The notes beneath the pieces were generated by a model. It worked only from the letters and a program-made list of their open reading frames with translations, had not been told where the DNA came from and did not search any database. Positions 1 to 10,115 of a DNA stretch of 64,000 nucleotides are shown piece after piece (position 1 is the first letter of the stretch; every line of letters starts with the position of its first letter). The DNA lies in contig AKCV02000016.1 of assembly GCA_000272025.2 (NCBI GenBank), positions 1 through 64,000 of the forward strand, given 5' to 3'. The translations under genes and the position numbers were made by a program. The stretch is from Imbroritus primus (lineage in GTDB: Bacteria > Pseudomonadota > Gammaproteobacteria > Burkholderiales > Burkholderiaceae).

Positions 1-984
1 GGTATCGAGCATGCGGTTGGAGAAACCCCACTCGTTGTCGTACCAGCTCGAGACCTTCACCAGGTTGCCCTGCACCTTCGTCAGCGTCGCATCGAACGTC
101 GACGAGGCCGGATTGTGGTTGAAGTCCACCGACACCAGCGGCGCCGTGTTGTAACCCAGGATGCCCTTGAGCGAACCTTCCGACGCGTCCTTCAGGATGC
201 TGTTGACTTCGTCCACCGTGGTGTCGCGCTTGGCCACGAACGTCAGGTCGACGATCGACACGTTGATCGTCGGCACGCGAATCGCAAAACCATCCAGCTT
301 GCCGTTCAGTTCCGGCAGCACCAGGCCAACCGCAGCAGCCGCACCAGTCTTGGTCGGGATCATCGACTGCGTGGCCGAGCGCGCGCGGCGCAGGTCTTCG
401 TGCATGACGTCGGTCAGCACCTGGTCGTTGGTGTAGGCGTGGATGGTGGTCATCAGGCCGCTTACGACGCCAAGCTTGTCATGCAGCGGCTTGACCAGCG
501 GGGCCAGGCAGTTGGTGGTGCACGAGGCGTTGGAGATGACGGTGTCGCTGGCCTTGAGGACGTCATGGTTGACGCCGTACACGATGGTGGCGTCCACATC
601 CTTGCCGCCCGGGGCGGAGATGATGACTTTCTTCGCGCCGCCCTTGAGGTGGGCCGAGGCCTTTTCCTTGCTGGTGAAGAAGCCGGTGCACTCGAGCACG
701 ACGTCGACACCCAGCTCGCCCCACGGCAGTTCGGCCGGGTTGCGGTTGGCCAGCACGCGGATCTTGTCGCCATTCACCACCATGAAATCACCCTCGACCG
801 CGACCGTGCCCGGGAACTTGCCGTGGGCGGTGTCGTACTGCGTCAGGTGGGCGTTGGCCTTGACATCACCCAGGTCGTTGATCGCAACGATCTCGATGTC
901 GTGTTTCTTGCCGCCTTCATAGTGCGCGCGCAGAATGTTCCGGCCGATACGGCCATAGCCGTTGATGGCTACCTTGATGGTCAT
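1..984 (-). CDS. gapA: Glyceraldehyde-3-phosphate dehydrogenase (3' end cut by window edge)
   Basis: Type I GAPDH, which converts glyceraldehyde 3-phosphate, NAD and phosphate to 1,3-bisphosphoglycerate in the cytosol. The reading frame opens with [14 protein letters not shown], the Rossmann dinucleotide-binding start of the family. The catalytic motif ASCTTN is encoded at about 511-528, with the nucleophilic Cys near residue 155. The last visible residues read [16 protein letters not shown], so only the final few C-terminal residues lie outside the window. A GGGAG ribosome-binding site precedes the ATG. It lies 66 nt downstream of tkt on the same strand, so co-transcription is likely. Confidence 0.97.
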   Translation of the reverse strand, partial: MTIKVAINGYGRIGRNILRAHYEGGKKHDIEIVAINDLGDVKANAHLTQYDTAHGKFPGTVAVEGDFMVVNGDKIRVLANRNPAELPWGELGVDVVLECTGFFTSKEKASAHLKGGAKKVIISAPGGKDVDATIVYGVNHDVLKASDTVISNASCTTNCLAPLVKPLHDKLGVVSGLMTTIHAYTNDQVLTDVMHEDLRRARSATQSMIPTKTGAAAAVGLVLPELNGKLDGFAIRVPTINVSIVDLTFVAKRDTTVDEVNSILKDASEGSLKGILGYNTAPLVSVDFNHNPASSTFDATLTKVQGNLVKVSSWYDNEWGFSNRMLDT

Positions 985-1050
985 GGTGATACTCCCGAAA
1001 GCAAAGACAAAAACCATGCGCCGGTCTGCCGGCGCGCATCCTAAATCTTC

Positions 1051-3057
1051 TTACAGCACGCTCTTGACGGTGTCCGCCAGATTATCGACCGTCAGGCCGA
1101 AGTGCTTGAACAGCACGCCCGCCGGAGCCGATTCGCCGAACGTATCAATCCCCAGCACCGCCTGCACCTGATACTTCCACCAGAAGTCGGTCACGCCTGC
1201 CTCGATGGCCACGCGCGGCACGCCGGCCGGCAGCACGGATGCCTTGTAGGCCGCATCCTGCTTGTCGAACACGGTGGTAGACGGCAGCGAGACCACGCGC
1301 ACACGTACGCCTTCTTGCGCCAGCTTGTCGGCGGCGCCCAGCGCCAGGCCGACTTCCGAACCAGTCGCCAGCACCACGGCCTGCGGCTTCGCGGCATCGC
1401 GCAGGACATAGCCGCCGCGTGCGATCTGCGCCCGCGTGGCGGCATCGCGCGCCGTAAACGGCAGGTTCTGGCGACTGAAGATCAGGCACGACGGACCGTC
1501 GTTACGGCGCACGGCCTGCGCCCAGGCCACGGCGGTTTCGGTGGTATCGGCCGGACGCCACACATCCATGTTCGGAATCAGGCGCAAGCTTGACACCTGT
1601 TCCACCGACTGGTGGGTTGGACCGTCTTCACCGAGGCCGATCGAGTCGTGCGTGAACACGAACAGCGAGCGGATCTTCATCAGTGCCGCCATGCGCAGCG
1701 CATTGCGGCTGTAATCGGAGAACGTCAGGAACGTACCGCCGTAGGGAATATAGCCACCGTGCAGCGCAATACCGTTCATGATGGCGCTCATGCCGAATTC
1801 GCGCACACCGTAGTTGATATGGTTACCCCACGCATCGGCGCGCACGGCCTTGCTGCCGCTCCAGTTGGTCAGGTTCGAGCCGGTCAGGTCGGCCGAGCCG
1901 CCAAGGAATTCCGGCAACACCGGACCGAAGGCTTCGATGGTGTTCTGGCTGGCCTTGCGCGAGGCGATGGTCTCGGCCTTCTCTTCACATTTGGCGAGGA
2001 AGGCATCAACGGCGGCATCGAAACCGCCGGGCAGTTCGCCCTTCATGCGGCGCGTGAACTCGGCGGCTTCAGCCGGATAACGCTGGCTGTAGGACTTGAA
2101 CAGGGCATCCCATGCGCTTTCCACGGCCGCGCCTTGCGGGCGGGCATCCCAGGCAGCGTACACGTCGGCCGGGATCTCGAACGGACCATGCGCCCAGCCA
2201 AGCGCTTCGCGCGTGGCGGTGATTTCGGCGCCGCCGAGCGGCGCGCCGTGCACATCGTGGCCGCCAGCTTTGTTGGGCGAGCCGTGACCGATCACGGTCT
2301 TGCAGCAGATCAGCGTCGGCCGGTCCGAGGACTTGGCGGCAGCGATGGCTGCATCGACAGCGTTGGCATCATGGCCATCGACCCCGCGGATGACGTTCCA
2401 GCCATACGCTTCGAAGCGCTTCGGCGTGTCATCGGCAAACCAGTGTTCAACATCGCCGTCGATAGAAATACCGTTGTCGTCCCACAGCGCGACCAGCTTG
2501 TTCAGCTTGAGCGTACCAGCCAGCGAACATGCCTCGTGGCTGATGCCTTCCATCAGGCAGCCGTCGCCGAGAAACACATAGGTGTGGTGGTCGACGATGT
2601 TCAGGTCAGGCCGGTTGAATTCCTGCGCGAGCAGGCGTTCTGCGAGCGCCATGCCGACCGCGTTGGTGATGCCCTGGCCCAGTGGACCGGTAGTCGTCTC
2701 TACGCCCGGCGTGATGCCGTACTCCGGGTGGCCGGCCGTCTTGCTGTGCAACTGGCGGAAATTCTTCAGCTCCTCCATCGGCAGCGGATAGCCGGTCAGA
2801 TGCAGTAGCGCGTACAGCAGCATCGAACCATGACCATTCGACAGCACGAAGCGGTCGCGATCGGCCCAGTGCGGATTGGCAGGATTGTGCTTGAGATGCC
2901 GGCTCCAGAGTGCCACCGCAATGTCTGCCATGCCCATCGGCATGCCCGGATGACCGGAGTTGGCTTGTTGCACGGCGTCCATGGCGAGGACGCGGATGGC
3001 GTTCGCCATCAGTTGTGCGGGCTGGGAAGCAAAAAGATGAGAGGCAGGGAGGGACAT
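1051..3057 (-). CDS. tktA: Transketolase
   Basis: Thiamine-diphosphate-dependent transketolase of 668 residues, moving two-carbon ketol units in the pentose phosphate pathway or Calvin cycle. The N-terminal part has the substrate motif SGHPGMPMG and the cofactor motif [13 protein letters not shown]. The central pyrimidine-binding domain and the C-terminal domain follow at normal length. I chose the ATG at 3057 (MSLPASHLF). An in-frame TTG at 3084 is possible but would add residues not expected in the family. It is followed by gapA, a common pairing in Cupriavidus-type carbon metabolism operons. Divergent from rsmE. Confidence 0.97.
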   Translation of the reverse strand: MSLPASHLFASQPAQLMANAIRVLAMDAVQQANSGHPGMPMGMADIAVALWSRHLKHNPANPHWADRDRFVLSNGHGSMLLYALLHLTGYPLPMEELKNFRQLHSKTAGHPEYGITPGVETTTGPLGQGITNAVGMALAERLLAQEFNRPDLNIVDHHTYVFLGDGCLMEGISHEACSLAGTLKLNKLVALWDDNGISIDGDVEHWFADDTPKRFEAYGWNVIRGVDGHDANAVDAAIAAAKSSDRPTLICCKTVIGHGSPNKAGGHDVHGAPLGGAEITATREALGWAHGPFEIPADVYAAWDARPQGAAVESAWDALFKSYSQRYPAEAAEFTRRMKGELPGGFDAAVDAFLAKCEEKAETIASRKASQNTIEAFGPVLPEFLGGSADLTGSNLTNWSGSKAVRADAWGNHINYGVREFGMSAIMNGIALHGGYIPYGGTFLTFSDYSRNALRMAALMKIRSLFVFTHDSIGLGEDGPTHQSVEQVSSLRLIPNMDVWRPADTTETAVAWAQAVRRNDGPSCLIFSRQNLPFTARDAATRAQIARGGYVLRDAAKPQAVVLATGSEVGLALGAADKLAQEGVRVRVVSLPSTTVFDKQDAAYKASVLPAGVPRVAIEAGVTDFWWKYQVQAVLGIDTFGESAPAGVLFKHFGLTVDNLADTVKSVL

Positions 3058-3085
3058 CTGACAACCTGACGGCGGGAAAACCAAA

Positions 3086-3112
3086 ATTTTACCAGAATGG
3101 CACGGTCGTGCC
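3086..3112 (-). promoter_or_regulatory. Probable tkt promoter with adjacent palindrome
   Basis: On the minus strand an extended -10 element (TGG followed by TAAAAT, 3086-3091) lies about 29 nt before the tkt ATG. Just upstream is the inverted repeat GGCACG-GT-CGTGCC (3099-3112), placed where an operator could sit. No good -35 hexamer is visible. The call is based on sequence alone. Confidence 0.4.
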
Positions 3113-3173
3113 GTGGCTTTCGCGCCCCATCGGCGGGCCGCCAGCCAGCATCATGCTATGCTTTTCGCGCATG

Positions 3174-3929
3174 ATGCCCCGCTTTTTCATCGATGCACCC
3201 CTCACCCTACCGGCCGGTACCGTATTCGCCGTACCCGCGACCGTGGCCCAGCACATCCAGGTGCTGCGCCTGCGCCCCGGCGATACCGTCACCCTGTTCG
3301 ACGGTAACGGCGGCGAGACGCCCGCCGTGCTGCATGAAGTCGGCAAACGCAGCGCCAGCGTGACGCTTGGCGCGCATCTGGCACGCGAGTCCGAGCCGCC
3401 GTACCGGATCACCCTGATCCAGGGCATCGCCGGGGGCGACAAAATGGACTGGCTACTGGAAAAGGCCGTGGAGCTGGGCATTGCCGCCTGCCAACCGGTG
3501 CAGACCGAACGCTCGGTGGTGCGCCTGCAGGGCGACCGCGCCGCGCGCCGGGAAGCCCACTGGCTAGCGCTGGCCCGGGCGGCATGCGAGCAATGCGGCC
3601 GCAATCGCGTGCCGGAGATACATCCCATCCTGAGTTGGCGCGAATGGATCGCCAGCCAGTCAATCACCCCGACCACGGTGCCCACGCTGTTGCTGAGCCC
3701 GCGTGGCGAAACGCGCCTGAGCACGTGGGTCGACGCCCGGCAGACGGAGATTCGGGCACACGGCGTCCGCCTGCTGATCGGCCCGGAAGGCGGACTCTCC
3801 CCCGATGAGGAAGAAAGGGCGATTGCGCTGGGCGCCATCCCGCTCACGCTGGGCCCGCGCGTGCTGCGTACCGAAACTGCAGGACTCGCAGCGCTCGCAG
3901 CACTGCACGCCACACTCGGCGAATTCTAG
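3174..3929 (+). CDS. rsmE: 16S rRNA (uracil-1498-N3)-methyltransferase
   Basis: RsmE methylates U1498 of 16S rRNA using S-adenosylmethionine. The 251-residue protein starts MPRFFIDAPL, then has the small N-terminal PUA-like domain and a SPOUT methyltransferase domain. The C-terminal knot motifs LLIGPEGGLSPDEE and LGPRVLRTETA are intact. Two adjacent ATG codons (3171 and 3174) could start it; no clear Shine-Dalgarno sequence separates them, and I chose the second because MPRFF is usual in the family. It is divergent from tkt and followed by an intrinsic terminator. Confidence 0.95.
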   Translation: MPRFFIDAPLTLPAGTVFAVPATVAQHIQVLRLRPGDTVTLFDGNGGETPAVLHEVGKRSASVTLGAHLARESEPPYRITLIQGIAGGDKMDWLLEKAVELGIAACQPVQTERSVVRLQGDRAARREAHWLALARAACEQCGRNRVPEIHPILSWREWIASQSITPTTVPTLLLSPRGETRLSTWVDARQTEIRAHGVRLLIGPEGGLSPDEEERAIALGAIPLTLGPRVLRTETAGLAALAALHATLGEF

Positions 3930-3934
3930 GCATG

Positions 3935-3965
3935 AAAAAGCCCGCGGTATGCGCGGGCTTTTTTT
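3935..3965 (+). terminator. Intrinsic terminator after rsmE
   Basis: A 9-bp stem (AAGCCCGCG / CGCGGGCTT) with a 5-nt loop is followed by a run of T residues, starting 6 nt after the rsmE stop. A run of A on the other side means it could also act on minus-strand transcripts leaving the barstar gene. Confidence 0.9.
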
Positions 3966-4064
3966 CAGTATGCTGCGGACAAGCACGGCTGCCAGTCACC
4001 GGCAGGCGGGAGCGAGCAGCACGGCCCCGCGCCGGACGCCCGGCACCCGCCCGGCACCCGCCCG

Positions 4065-4463
4065 TCAGACGAACGAGTAGAACACCCGGAACTGCACCTT
4101 CTTCTCGCCCCAGAATTCCGCCGCATCGCGGAATACGTCCAGCAGCGTCTCGCGGGCTTCCTTGTCGAACTTGGCGGCGCACGGCAGGCCCTCAAGCACG
4201 ATGACAAAGCCCGGCTGCGGACCGGCCTTGTAGATCAGGTCCGTCAGGCAATCGTTGAGCGCATCGAAGTTCTTGCCGAAATGCTTCGGGAACAGGAATG
4301 CCGAGGCGATCGCCTCCAGCACTTCGCCCTTGGTGGTCGCATGCGCGCAGTTCGCATACAGGAAGTGCTGGCCCAGATCGGCCGCCGCCTGCGCCAGATC
4401 CGGCACGCGGAACGCGCGGATCGACTGGACGATATTGGGCCGAACGGTCTTGAATAAATGCAT
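4065..4463 (-). CDS. Barstar-family ribonuclease inhibitor
   Basis: 132-residue cytoplasmic inhibitor of the barstar family. The core segment FGKNFDALNDCLTDLIY matches the conserved barstar helix that occludes the active site of the cognate ribonuclease. The start was chosen at 4463 because AGAGG lies at good spacing before that ATG. The frame stays open up to an ATG at 4625 that overlaps the ribonuclease stop codon (ATGA), but the intervening 54 codons look unlike a conserved domain. The gene follows directly after the ribonuclease on the same strand, as expected for an inhibitor made together with its target. Confidence 0.88.
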   Translation of the reverse strand: MHLFKTVRPNIVQSIRAFRVPDLAQAAADLGQHFLYANCAHATTKGEVLEAIASAFLFPKHFGKNFDALNDCLTDLIYKAGPQPGFVIVLEGLPCAAKFDKEARETLLDVFRDAAEFWGEKKVQFRVFYSFV

Positions 4464-4621
4464 GGGTTCCTCTTGCCCTGTCGACGACACAGAGATCCGC
4501 ATGGCTGGCGGGCGCGCCACGAGCGCCCGGTCGTACAGATTCTCTGCCCTGTGCCAGACATCTCCGGCAGCACGCTCGTCGCGGGCATCGAGGGCAGCGC
4601 CCATTCCGAAAATGGTGGTCA

Positions 4622-5065
4622 TCATTGCGTTATCCGTTTAAAGCTGTTGTAGTGATCTTCCGTGTAATAGCACTCGCTGGCCGCGCGCTGGTCGCCTCCG
4701 CATACGATCCGCCGCGCACCGCGATGGCGCACGCCCGGCGTCCGTACCGTGTACTCGCGATAATATTCGCGCGAACGTCGCGGCAATTGCCGTTCATAGT
4801 TGCCGAAGCGTGAGCCGTCCTTGCTGTAGGCAAACGGCCCGCCTGCCTTGACATCCTCCAGCGTGCGCTGTGCTTCCTTGGGCAACTGCTGGACCTGGAT
4901 GGTTCCCACGCCCTCGCGACCCTGCAGCGGTGCTTCGCGCGCATGTGCGCTGTCTGTCGATAGCACACCACACAGACTGGCCGCGGTCAAGACCATTGTC
5001 GCCAGCATGCCGCGCACGCTGCGCGCCGCAGGTCGGGTTATGGCGGGAGAAGGGAGGGAATTCAC
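4622..5065 (-). CDS. Secreted guanyl-specific ribonuclease (RNase Sa / barnase type)
   Basis: Small extracellular RNase of the N1/T1-barnase superfamily. Numbered from the GTG at 5065, the 147-residue product has a signal peptide of about 42 residues ending STDSAHA. The catalytic domain follows, with the RNase Sa-like segments YYREYTVRTPG (Glu104), GARR (Arg118) and YYTEDHYNSF (His138), which supply the expected Glu-Arg-His active site. Two Cys residues (122 and 132) could form a disulfide after export. The GTG was preferred because it gives a basic n-region; an ATG at 5008 would give a shorter signal. The barstar-like inhibitor lies immediately downstream. Confidence 0.85.
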   Translation of the reverse strand: MNSLPSPAITRPAARSVRGMLATMVLTAASLCGVLSTDSAHAREAPLQGREGVGTIQVQQLPKEAQRTLEDVKAGGPFAYSKDGSRFGNYERQLPRRSREYYREYTVRTPGVRHRGARRIVCGGDQRAASECYYTEDHYNSFKRITQ

Positions 5066-5315
5066 GATGATCTCTGGAATGACGCGGTCCCGAAGCCCGT
5101 CCGGGACTCCGTGCGCATCCCAGGGACGGGTCTGCCGGCTGGTCCGGAAGCGTCCTCGATGCGCGCTGTGCTGCGCAGGCGCAGCATTCAACAAAGGCGT
5201 AAGCCTACGCTGAACCGGGTGAAGAATCAACCGGCGTTGCAACCAGCACTATAACTCACTGAAAAATATAATTATTTCAAAATGTAAGCACACACAAACT
5301 ATGGTGTGCATTCAC
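5066..5315. other. Upstream region of the ribonuclease gene
   Basis: Gene-free stretch of about 250 nt between maeB and the ribonuclease. The part at 5240-5300 is strikingly AT-rich for this genome. On the minus strand it contains TATAGT (5248-5253) and TTGAAA (5275-5280), but their spacing (21 nt) is poor for a sigma-70 promoter. It probably holds the promoter of the RNase/inhibitor unit, which would leave a 5' leader of roughly 180 nt. Confidence 0.35.
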
Positions 5316-5345
5316 AAAAAAACCGGGACTGGCCCGGTTTTTTTG
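5316..5345 (-). terminator. Terminator after maeB (bidirectional in form)
   Basis: A stem AACCGGG / CCCGGTT with a 4-5 nt loop is flanked by A and T runs on both sides, 17 nt beyond the maeB stop. It would end minus-strand maeB transcripts. Confidence 0.85.
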
Positions 5346-5361
5346 CATCACTGGCGGGAAT

Positions 5362-7701
5362 TTAACGCTGCGCTGCAGCATCCACCACGACCAGCGCCGT
5401 CATGTTGACGATCCGTCGCACCGTGGCCGACGGTGTCAGGATGTGGACGGGGCGCCGCACCCCAAGCAGAATCGGCCCGATCGCCACATTGTTGCCAGCG
5501 GCGGTCTTGAGCAGGTTGTAGGAGGCGTTGGCAGCATCGATATTCGGCAGCACCATCAGGTTGGCCTCCCCCTTCAGGGTGGAATCCGGCACGATGGAAT
5601 TGCGCAGCTTTTCATCGAGTGCGCAGTCGCCGTGCATTTCGCCGTCCACCTCCAGGTCCGGCGCGCGCTCGCGCAGGATCGCCAGCGTTTCGCGCAGTTT
5701 GATCGCGGACGGCGCTTCCGAAGTCCCGAAGTTCGAGTGCGAGATCAGTGCCGCCTTCGGTTCGATGCCCAGGCGCTGCATTTCCGCTGCGGCCATGATA
5801 GTGATCTCGGCGAGTTCCTCGGCGGTCGGATCGACGTTGACGTGCGTATCCACGAGGAACAGCTGCCGGCCCGGCAGGACCAGGCCGTTCATCGCGGCAT
5901 AGACCTTGGCGCCCTCGGCGCGGCCGATCACCTGGTCGATGTAGCGCAGGTGGGCTGCCGTGGTGCTGACCGTACCGCAGATCATGCCGTCGGCCTCGCC
6001 CTTGTGCATCAGCATGGCGCCAATCAGCGTGGTGCGGCGGCGCATTTCGACGCGCGCATAGTGCGGCGTGACACCCTTGCGGGCCATCATCTGGTGATAG
6101 GTGTCGGAATAGTCGCGGAAACGCGGATCATTTTCCGGGTTGACCAGCTGGAAGTCGACGCCCATGCGCAGGCGCAGGCCGTAGCGCTCGATGCGCTTGG
6201 CCACGACCGCCGGACGGCCGATCAGAATCGGATTGGCCAGGCGTTCGTCGACGACCACCTGCACCGCACGCAGCACACGCTCCTCTTCACCTTCGGCGAA
6301 GACGATGCGCTTGGTCTCCATCGGCACCTTGCGGGCAGCCGCGAAGATCGGCTTCATCATCGTGCCCGAGTGGTAGACGAACTGCTGCAGCTGCAGCGTG
6401 TACGCCTCCATGTCGGCGATCGGCCGGGCGGCAACGCCCGAATCCATGGCAGCCTGCGCCACCGCCGGCGCGATCTTGACGATCAGGCGCGGATCGAAGG
6501 GCTTGGGAATCAGGTACTCGGGACCGAACGACACATCCTGGATACCGTAGGCCGTGGCAACGATATCGCTCTGCTCCTGCCGCGCCAGTTCGGCCACGGC
6601 ATGCACCGCGGCGATTTCCATCTGGCGGGTGATCGTGGTCGCACCGACGTCGAGTGCACCGCGGAAAATGAAGGGGAAGCACAGGACGTTGTTGACCTGG
6701 TTCGGATAGTCGGTCCGGCCGGTGGCGATGATCGCGTCCGGGCGCACTTCCTTCACCAGCTCCGGCAGGATTTCCGGGGTGGGGTTGGCGAGCGCCAGCA
6801 CCATCGGCTTGTCGGCCATGCGCTTGACCATGTCCTGCTTGAGCACACCGCCGGCCGACAGGCCCAGGAAAATGTCCGCGCCGTCGATCACTTCGCCCAG
6901 CGTACGCAGTTCGGTCTTCTGCGCGAAGTGCGCCTTGTCCGGATCCATCAGTTCAACGCGGCCTTCGTACACGACGCCGGCGAGGTCGGTCACCCAGATA
7001 TTTTCGCGCGGCAGGCCGAGGTCGACGAGCAGGTCGAGGCAGGCCAGCGCCGCGGCGCCCGCGCCCGACGCCACCAGCTTGACCTTCTTGATGTCCTTGC
7101 CAACCACCTTGAGGCCGTTGGTCACAGCGGCGGCCACGACGATGGCGGTACCGTGCTGGTCATCGTGGAAGACGGGGATCTTCATGCGCTCGCGCAGCTT
7201 GCGCTCGACGATGAAGCAGTCCGGCGCCTTGATATCTTCGAGGTTGATGCCGCCAAAGGTTGGCTCGAGCGCGGCGATGATCTCGACCAGCTTGTCCGGA
7301 TCGCGTTCGTTCAGCTCGATATCGAATACATCAATGCCGGCGAATTTCTTGAACAGCACACCCTTGCCTTCCATCACCGGCTTCGACGCAGCCGCGCCGA
7401 TGTCGCCCAGGCCAAGCACCGCTGTGCCGTTGGTCACCACGCCGACGAGGTTGCCGCGCGCGGTATAGCGGAAGGCATTGGCCGGATCGGCGACGATCTC
7501 TTCACATGCCGCTGCCACACCGGGGGAATACGCCAGCGCCAGGTCGCGCTGGTTGGTCATCTGCTTGGTCGGCATCACGGCGATCTTGCCGGGTACCGGA
7601 AACTCGTGATATTCGAGGGCCGCTTTGCGCAGCGCGGCGCGCTGTTGCTGTTTAAGCTCTTCCTGCTGGCGAGCTTGCTCGCTGGTATCCGGAGATGTCA
7701 T
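5362..7701 (-). CDS. maeB: NADP-dependent malic enzyme with phosphotransacetylase-like domain
   Basis: Large-type malic enzyme (779 residues) that decarboxylates malate to pyruvate with NADP reduction. Residues 1-430 form the malic enzyme part, with [19 protein letters not shown] near the start and the dinucleotide site [16 protein letters not shown]. The rest is the phosphate acetyltransferase-like domain seen in MaeB, which usually acts as a regulatory acetyl-CoA-binding module. The ATG at 7701 (MTSPDTSEQ) was chosen over upstream in-frame codons. It is divergent from thiL. Confidence 0.96.
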   Translation of the reverse strand: MTSPDTSEQARQQEELKQQQRAALRKAALEYHEFPVPGKIAVMPTKQMTNQRDLALAYSPGVAAACEEIVADPANAFRYTARGNLVGVVTNGTAVLGLGDIGAAASKPVMEGKGVLFKKFAGIDVFDIELNERDPDKLVEIIAALEPTFGGINLEDIKAPDCFIVERKLRERMKIPVFHDDQHGTAIVVAAAVTNGLKVVGKDIKKVKLVASGAGAAALACLDLLVDLGLPRENIWVTDLAGVVYEGRVELMDPDKAHFAQKTELRTLGEVIDGADIFLGLSAGGVLKQDMVKRMADKPMVLALANPTPEILPELVKEVRPDAIIATGRTDYPNQVNNVLCFPFIFRGALDVGATTITRQMEIAAVHAVAELARQEQSDIVATAYGIQDVSFGPEYLIPKPFDPRLIVKIAPAVAQAAMDSGVAARPIADMEAYTLQLQQFVYHSGTMMKPIFAAARKVPMETKRIVFAEGEEERVLRAVQVVVDERLANPILIGRPAVVAKRIERYGLRLRMGVDFQLVNPENDPRFRDYSDTYHQMMARKGVTPHYARVEMRRRTTLIGAMLMHKGEADGMICGTVSTTAAHLRYIDQVIGRAEGAKVYAAMNGLVLPGRQLFLVDTHVNVDPTAEELAEITIMAAAEMQRLGIEPKAALISHSNFGTSEAPSAIKLRETLAILRERAPDLEVDGEMHGDCALDEKLRNSIVPDSTLKGEANLMVLPNIDAANASYNLLKTAAGNNVAIGPILLGVRRPVHILTPSATVRRIVNMTALVVVDAAAQR

Positions 7702-7935
7702 TGGTACAGTTTCTCGATCAGTGGATCCACGATTGTAGCCGTGCACGCGTCCACGCGCCCAGCTGCCGCGAATAGAACCGGACATTGTATGTGGCGAAAC
7801 ACAACTTCACAATCATGTTCGATGGTGCAAGCGCACATGGCTTCGGTACAATCGTTGCAGGCTTCGCCCCCCTGCCAGCCATGCATGTCCGTTGATGATG
7901 CCCCACACAGGCGCCTGCACATCCAGCCCTCACAC

Positions 7936-8934
7936 ATGACCGAGTTCCATCACGCCGCCCAGACCGATGCCCCGCTTTCCGAGTTTGGGCTGATCCGCCG
8001 CTACTTCACCCGGCCGGCCCGCGATGCGGTGCTCGGCGTCGGGGACGATTGCGCGCTGCTGTCACCGCGCGTGGGGCAGGTGCTGGCGATCTCCACCGAC
8101 ATGCTGGTGTCGGGCCGGCATTTCTTTGCGGATGTGGCCCCGGCGCATCTTGGCCACAAGGCGCTGGCGGTCAACCTGTCGGACCTCGCCGCCATGGGCG
8201 CTGAACCGCGCGCCTTCACACTGGCGCTGGCCCTGCCGGAAGCCCGTGCGGAATGGCTCGCGCCGCTCGCCCAGGGCATGCTGGCGCTGGCCGACGCACA
8301 TGGCTGCGAACTGATCGGCGGAGATACCACCAAGGGGCCGTTGACGCTGAGCATCACGGTCATGGGCGATGTCCCGGCAGCCCAGGCACTGCGTCGCGAT
8401 GCCGCACAAGCCGGTGACGATCTGTGGGTCTCCGGCACGCTCGGTGACGCCCGGCTGGCGCTGGGCGTGTTCTGGCAGGAATGGTCGCTCGCGCCCGAGG
8501 CCTTTGCCGCCATGCGCGCCCGCATGGAAACGCCCACGCCGCGCGTGGCCCTTGGCATGGCCTTGCGCGGCCTCGCCCACGCCGCACTCGACGTCTCGGA
8601 TGGCCTGCTTGGCGATCTCGGCCATATCCTTGCCGCCTCCGGATTGGGCGCCACCCTCGATGTGGATGCCCTGCCACGCTCAGCGGTCATGGCAGAACAG
8701 CCTCCCGAGCGCCAGTTGCAATGCCTGCTGACTGGCGGCGATGACTACGAGCTGTGCTTTACCGCCCCCCGCACCGCCCGGGCGGCGATCGCCGCGCTGT
8801 CCGGTCCGCTCGGGCTACCACTCACGCGGATCGGCTACCTCGAACGCGGCACCGGCATCCGCCTGCAGGATCATGCAGGCGCCCCCGTCGCCTTTACGGG
8901 CCACGCTTTCGACCACTTTGCCAGTGAGCGGTGA
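7936..8934 (+). CDS. thiL: Thiamine-monophosphate kinase
   Basis: ThiL phosphorylates thiamine monophosphate to thiamine diphosphate, the cofactor used by transketolase in this window. The 332-residue protein begins SEFGLIRRYFTRP after a short variable stretch. It carries the AIRS-like ATP-binding signatures VGDDCALL, STDMLV, NLSDLAAMGA and GGDTTKGPLTLS. The C-terminal segment SDGLLGDLGHIL is also typical. An in-frame ATG at 7885 could add 17 residues; neither start has a clear ribosome-binding site. It heads a thiL-pgpA-pncC cluster that is common in betaproteobacteria. Confidence 0.95.
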   Translation: MTEFHHAAQTDAPLSEFGLIRRYFTRPARDAVLGVGDDCALLSPRVGQVLAISTDMLVSGRHFFADVAPAHLGHKALAVNLSDLAAMGAEPRAFTLALALPEARAEWLAPLAQGMLALADAHGCELIGGDTTKGPLTLSITVMGDVPAAQALRRDAAQAGDDLWVSGTLGDARLALGVFWQEWSLAPEAFAAMRARMETPTPRVALGMALRGLAHAALDVSDGLLGDLGHILAASGLGATLDVDALPRSAVMAEQPPERQLQCLLTGGDDYELCFTAPRTARAAIAALSGPLGLPLTRIGYLERGTGIRLQDHAGAPVAFTGHAFDHFASER

Positions 8935-9034
8935 TACCGTATCGGTTTACTGCGCTTCCTATCCAATTTCGACCCGATTTTTCGACTCAATCCGTAGCCG
9001 CACTTTCGAGCCACCCGGACCCCCCGAGCCAAGC

Positions 9035-9601
9035 ATGACGTCTTCTTCCCACGCCCCGCAGTCCCCCGGCCAACCATTCGTTCTCGACGCCGGGCAGACA
9101 GTCCGGGTCACCCGCCCCACCGGCCGCTTCATGGTGGCCCATCCGGCCCACATCATTGCCTACGGCTTCGGCGCAGGACTTTCGCCCGTCATGCCGGGCA
9201 CGGTCGGTACGCTCTATGCGTGGCTGTCCTTCCTGGCGCTGTCGCTGTGGATCGATCCGGTGGCATGGCTCTACATTCTGCCGACCGCCTTCCTGATTGG
9301 CGTCTGGGCCTGCGCCAGGACGGCGCGCGACATGGGCGTGGCGGACCACGGCGCGATGGTGTGGGACGAGATCGTGGCGTTCTGGCTGGTCCTGGTCCTG
9401 GTCACCCCGACGTCCTTCTGGGGGCAGCTCTGCGCCTTCCTGCTGTTCCGCCTGTTCGACATCGTCAAGCCCGCGCCCATCGGCTACTACGATCGCGTCA
9501 TGAAGGTACCCGGCCTGATCGGCGGATTCGGCGTGATGCTCGATGACATCATCGCGGCGTTCTACACCCTATTGCTGTTCGCCCTGTGGCGATCCTTCTG
9601 A
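9035..9601 (+). CDS. pgpA: Phosphatidylglycerophosphatase A
   Basis: Membrane enzyme of phospholipid synthesis that removes phosphate from phosphatidylglycerophosphate to give phosphatidylglycerol. The 188-residue protein has the PgpA signatures GFGAGLSPVMPGTVGT, WDEIVAFW, RLFDIVKPAPI and GGFGVMLDDIIAA. Several hydrophobic segments are consistent with an inner-membrane protein. The N-terminal 35 residues before MVAHPAH are hydrophilic and variable. It lies 100 nt after thiL and 10 nt before pncC. Confidence 0.94.
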   Translation: MTSSSHAPQSPGQPFVLDAGQTVRVTRPTGRFMVAHPAHIIAYGFGAGLSPVMPGTVGTLYAWLSFLALSLWIDPVAWLYILPTAFLIGVWACARTARDMGVADHGAMVWDEIVAFWLVLVLVTPTSFWGQLCAFLLFRLFDIVKPAPIGYYDRVMKVPGLIGGFGVMLDDIIAAFYTLLLFALWRSF

Positions 9602-9611
9602 GAGACTGACC

Positions 9612-10109
9612 ATGGCAGCAACCCAACGGCTGGGGCATCTTTCCGTGCTGGTCAGCAATGTCCTGCGCGAACGCGCGCTGATGCTGGCCACCGCGGAGTC
9701 GTGTACCGGCGGCATGGTGGCCTCGGCCCTCACGGATATTTCAGGCTCGTCGACCTGGTTTGAGCGCGGCTTCGTAACCTACTCCAACGACGCCAAGACG
9801 CAGATGCTGGGCGTGCCGGAGAACCTGATCCGCAAGCACGGCGCGGTCAGCGAGGAAGTGGCCCGCGCCATGGCGGAAGGTGCCCTGCTGAACAGCCGCG
9901 CGCATGTCGCGCTGTCGATCACGGGTGTTGCCGGACCAGGCGGCGGCACGCCGGACAAGCCGGTGGGCATGGTCTGCTTTGGCTGGACCAACCGCATCGA
10001 AACGCGCACCACCACGCTAAAGCTCAAGGGCGACCGGAATCAGGTGCGCACCCAGGCCGCGGAATTCGCCTTGCAGGAATTGCTGGAGCTGGTCCGCAGC
10101 GAGGGTTGA
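9612..10109 (+). CDS. pncC: Nicotinamide-nucleotide amidohydrolase (CinA C-terminal domain type)
   Basis: Stand-alone PncC/CinA-C protein (165 residues) that deamidates nicotinamide mononucleotide to nicotinate mononucleotide for NAD recycling. Motifs are TAESCTGGMVAS near residue 25 and ITGVAGPGGGTPDKPVG in the second half, both characteristic. No MoaB-like N-terminal CinA domain is present. It follows pgpA closely and is convergent with dmeF. Confidence 0.92.
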   Translation: MAATQRLGHLSVLVSNVLRERALMLATAESCTGGMVASALTDISGSSTWFERGFVTYSNDAKTQMLGVPENLIRKHGAVSEEVARAMAEGALLNSRAHVALSITGVAGPGGGTPDKPVGMVCFGWTNRIETRTTTLKLKGDRNQVRTQAAEFALQELLELVRSEG

Positions 10110-10115
10110 AGCGCG

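Noticed and set aside
5443-7935. Long plus-strand open frame upstream of and fused in frame to thiL
   Set aside because: It is antisense to maeB. Only the part from about 7936 resembles ThiL.
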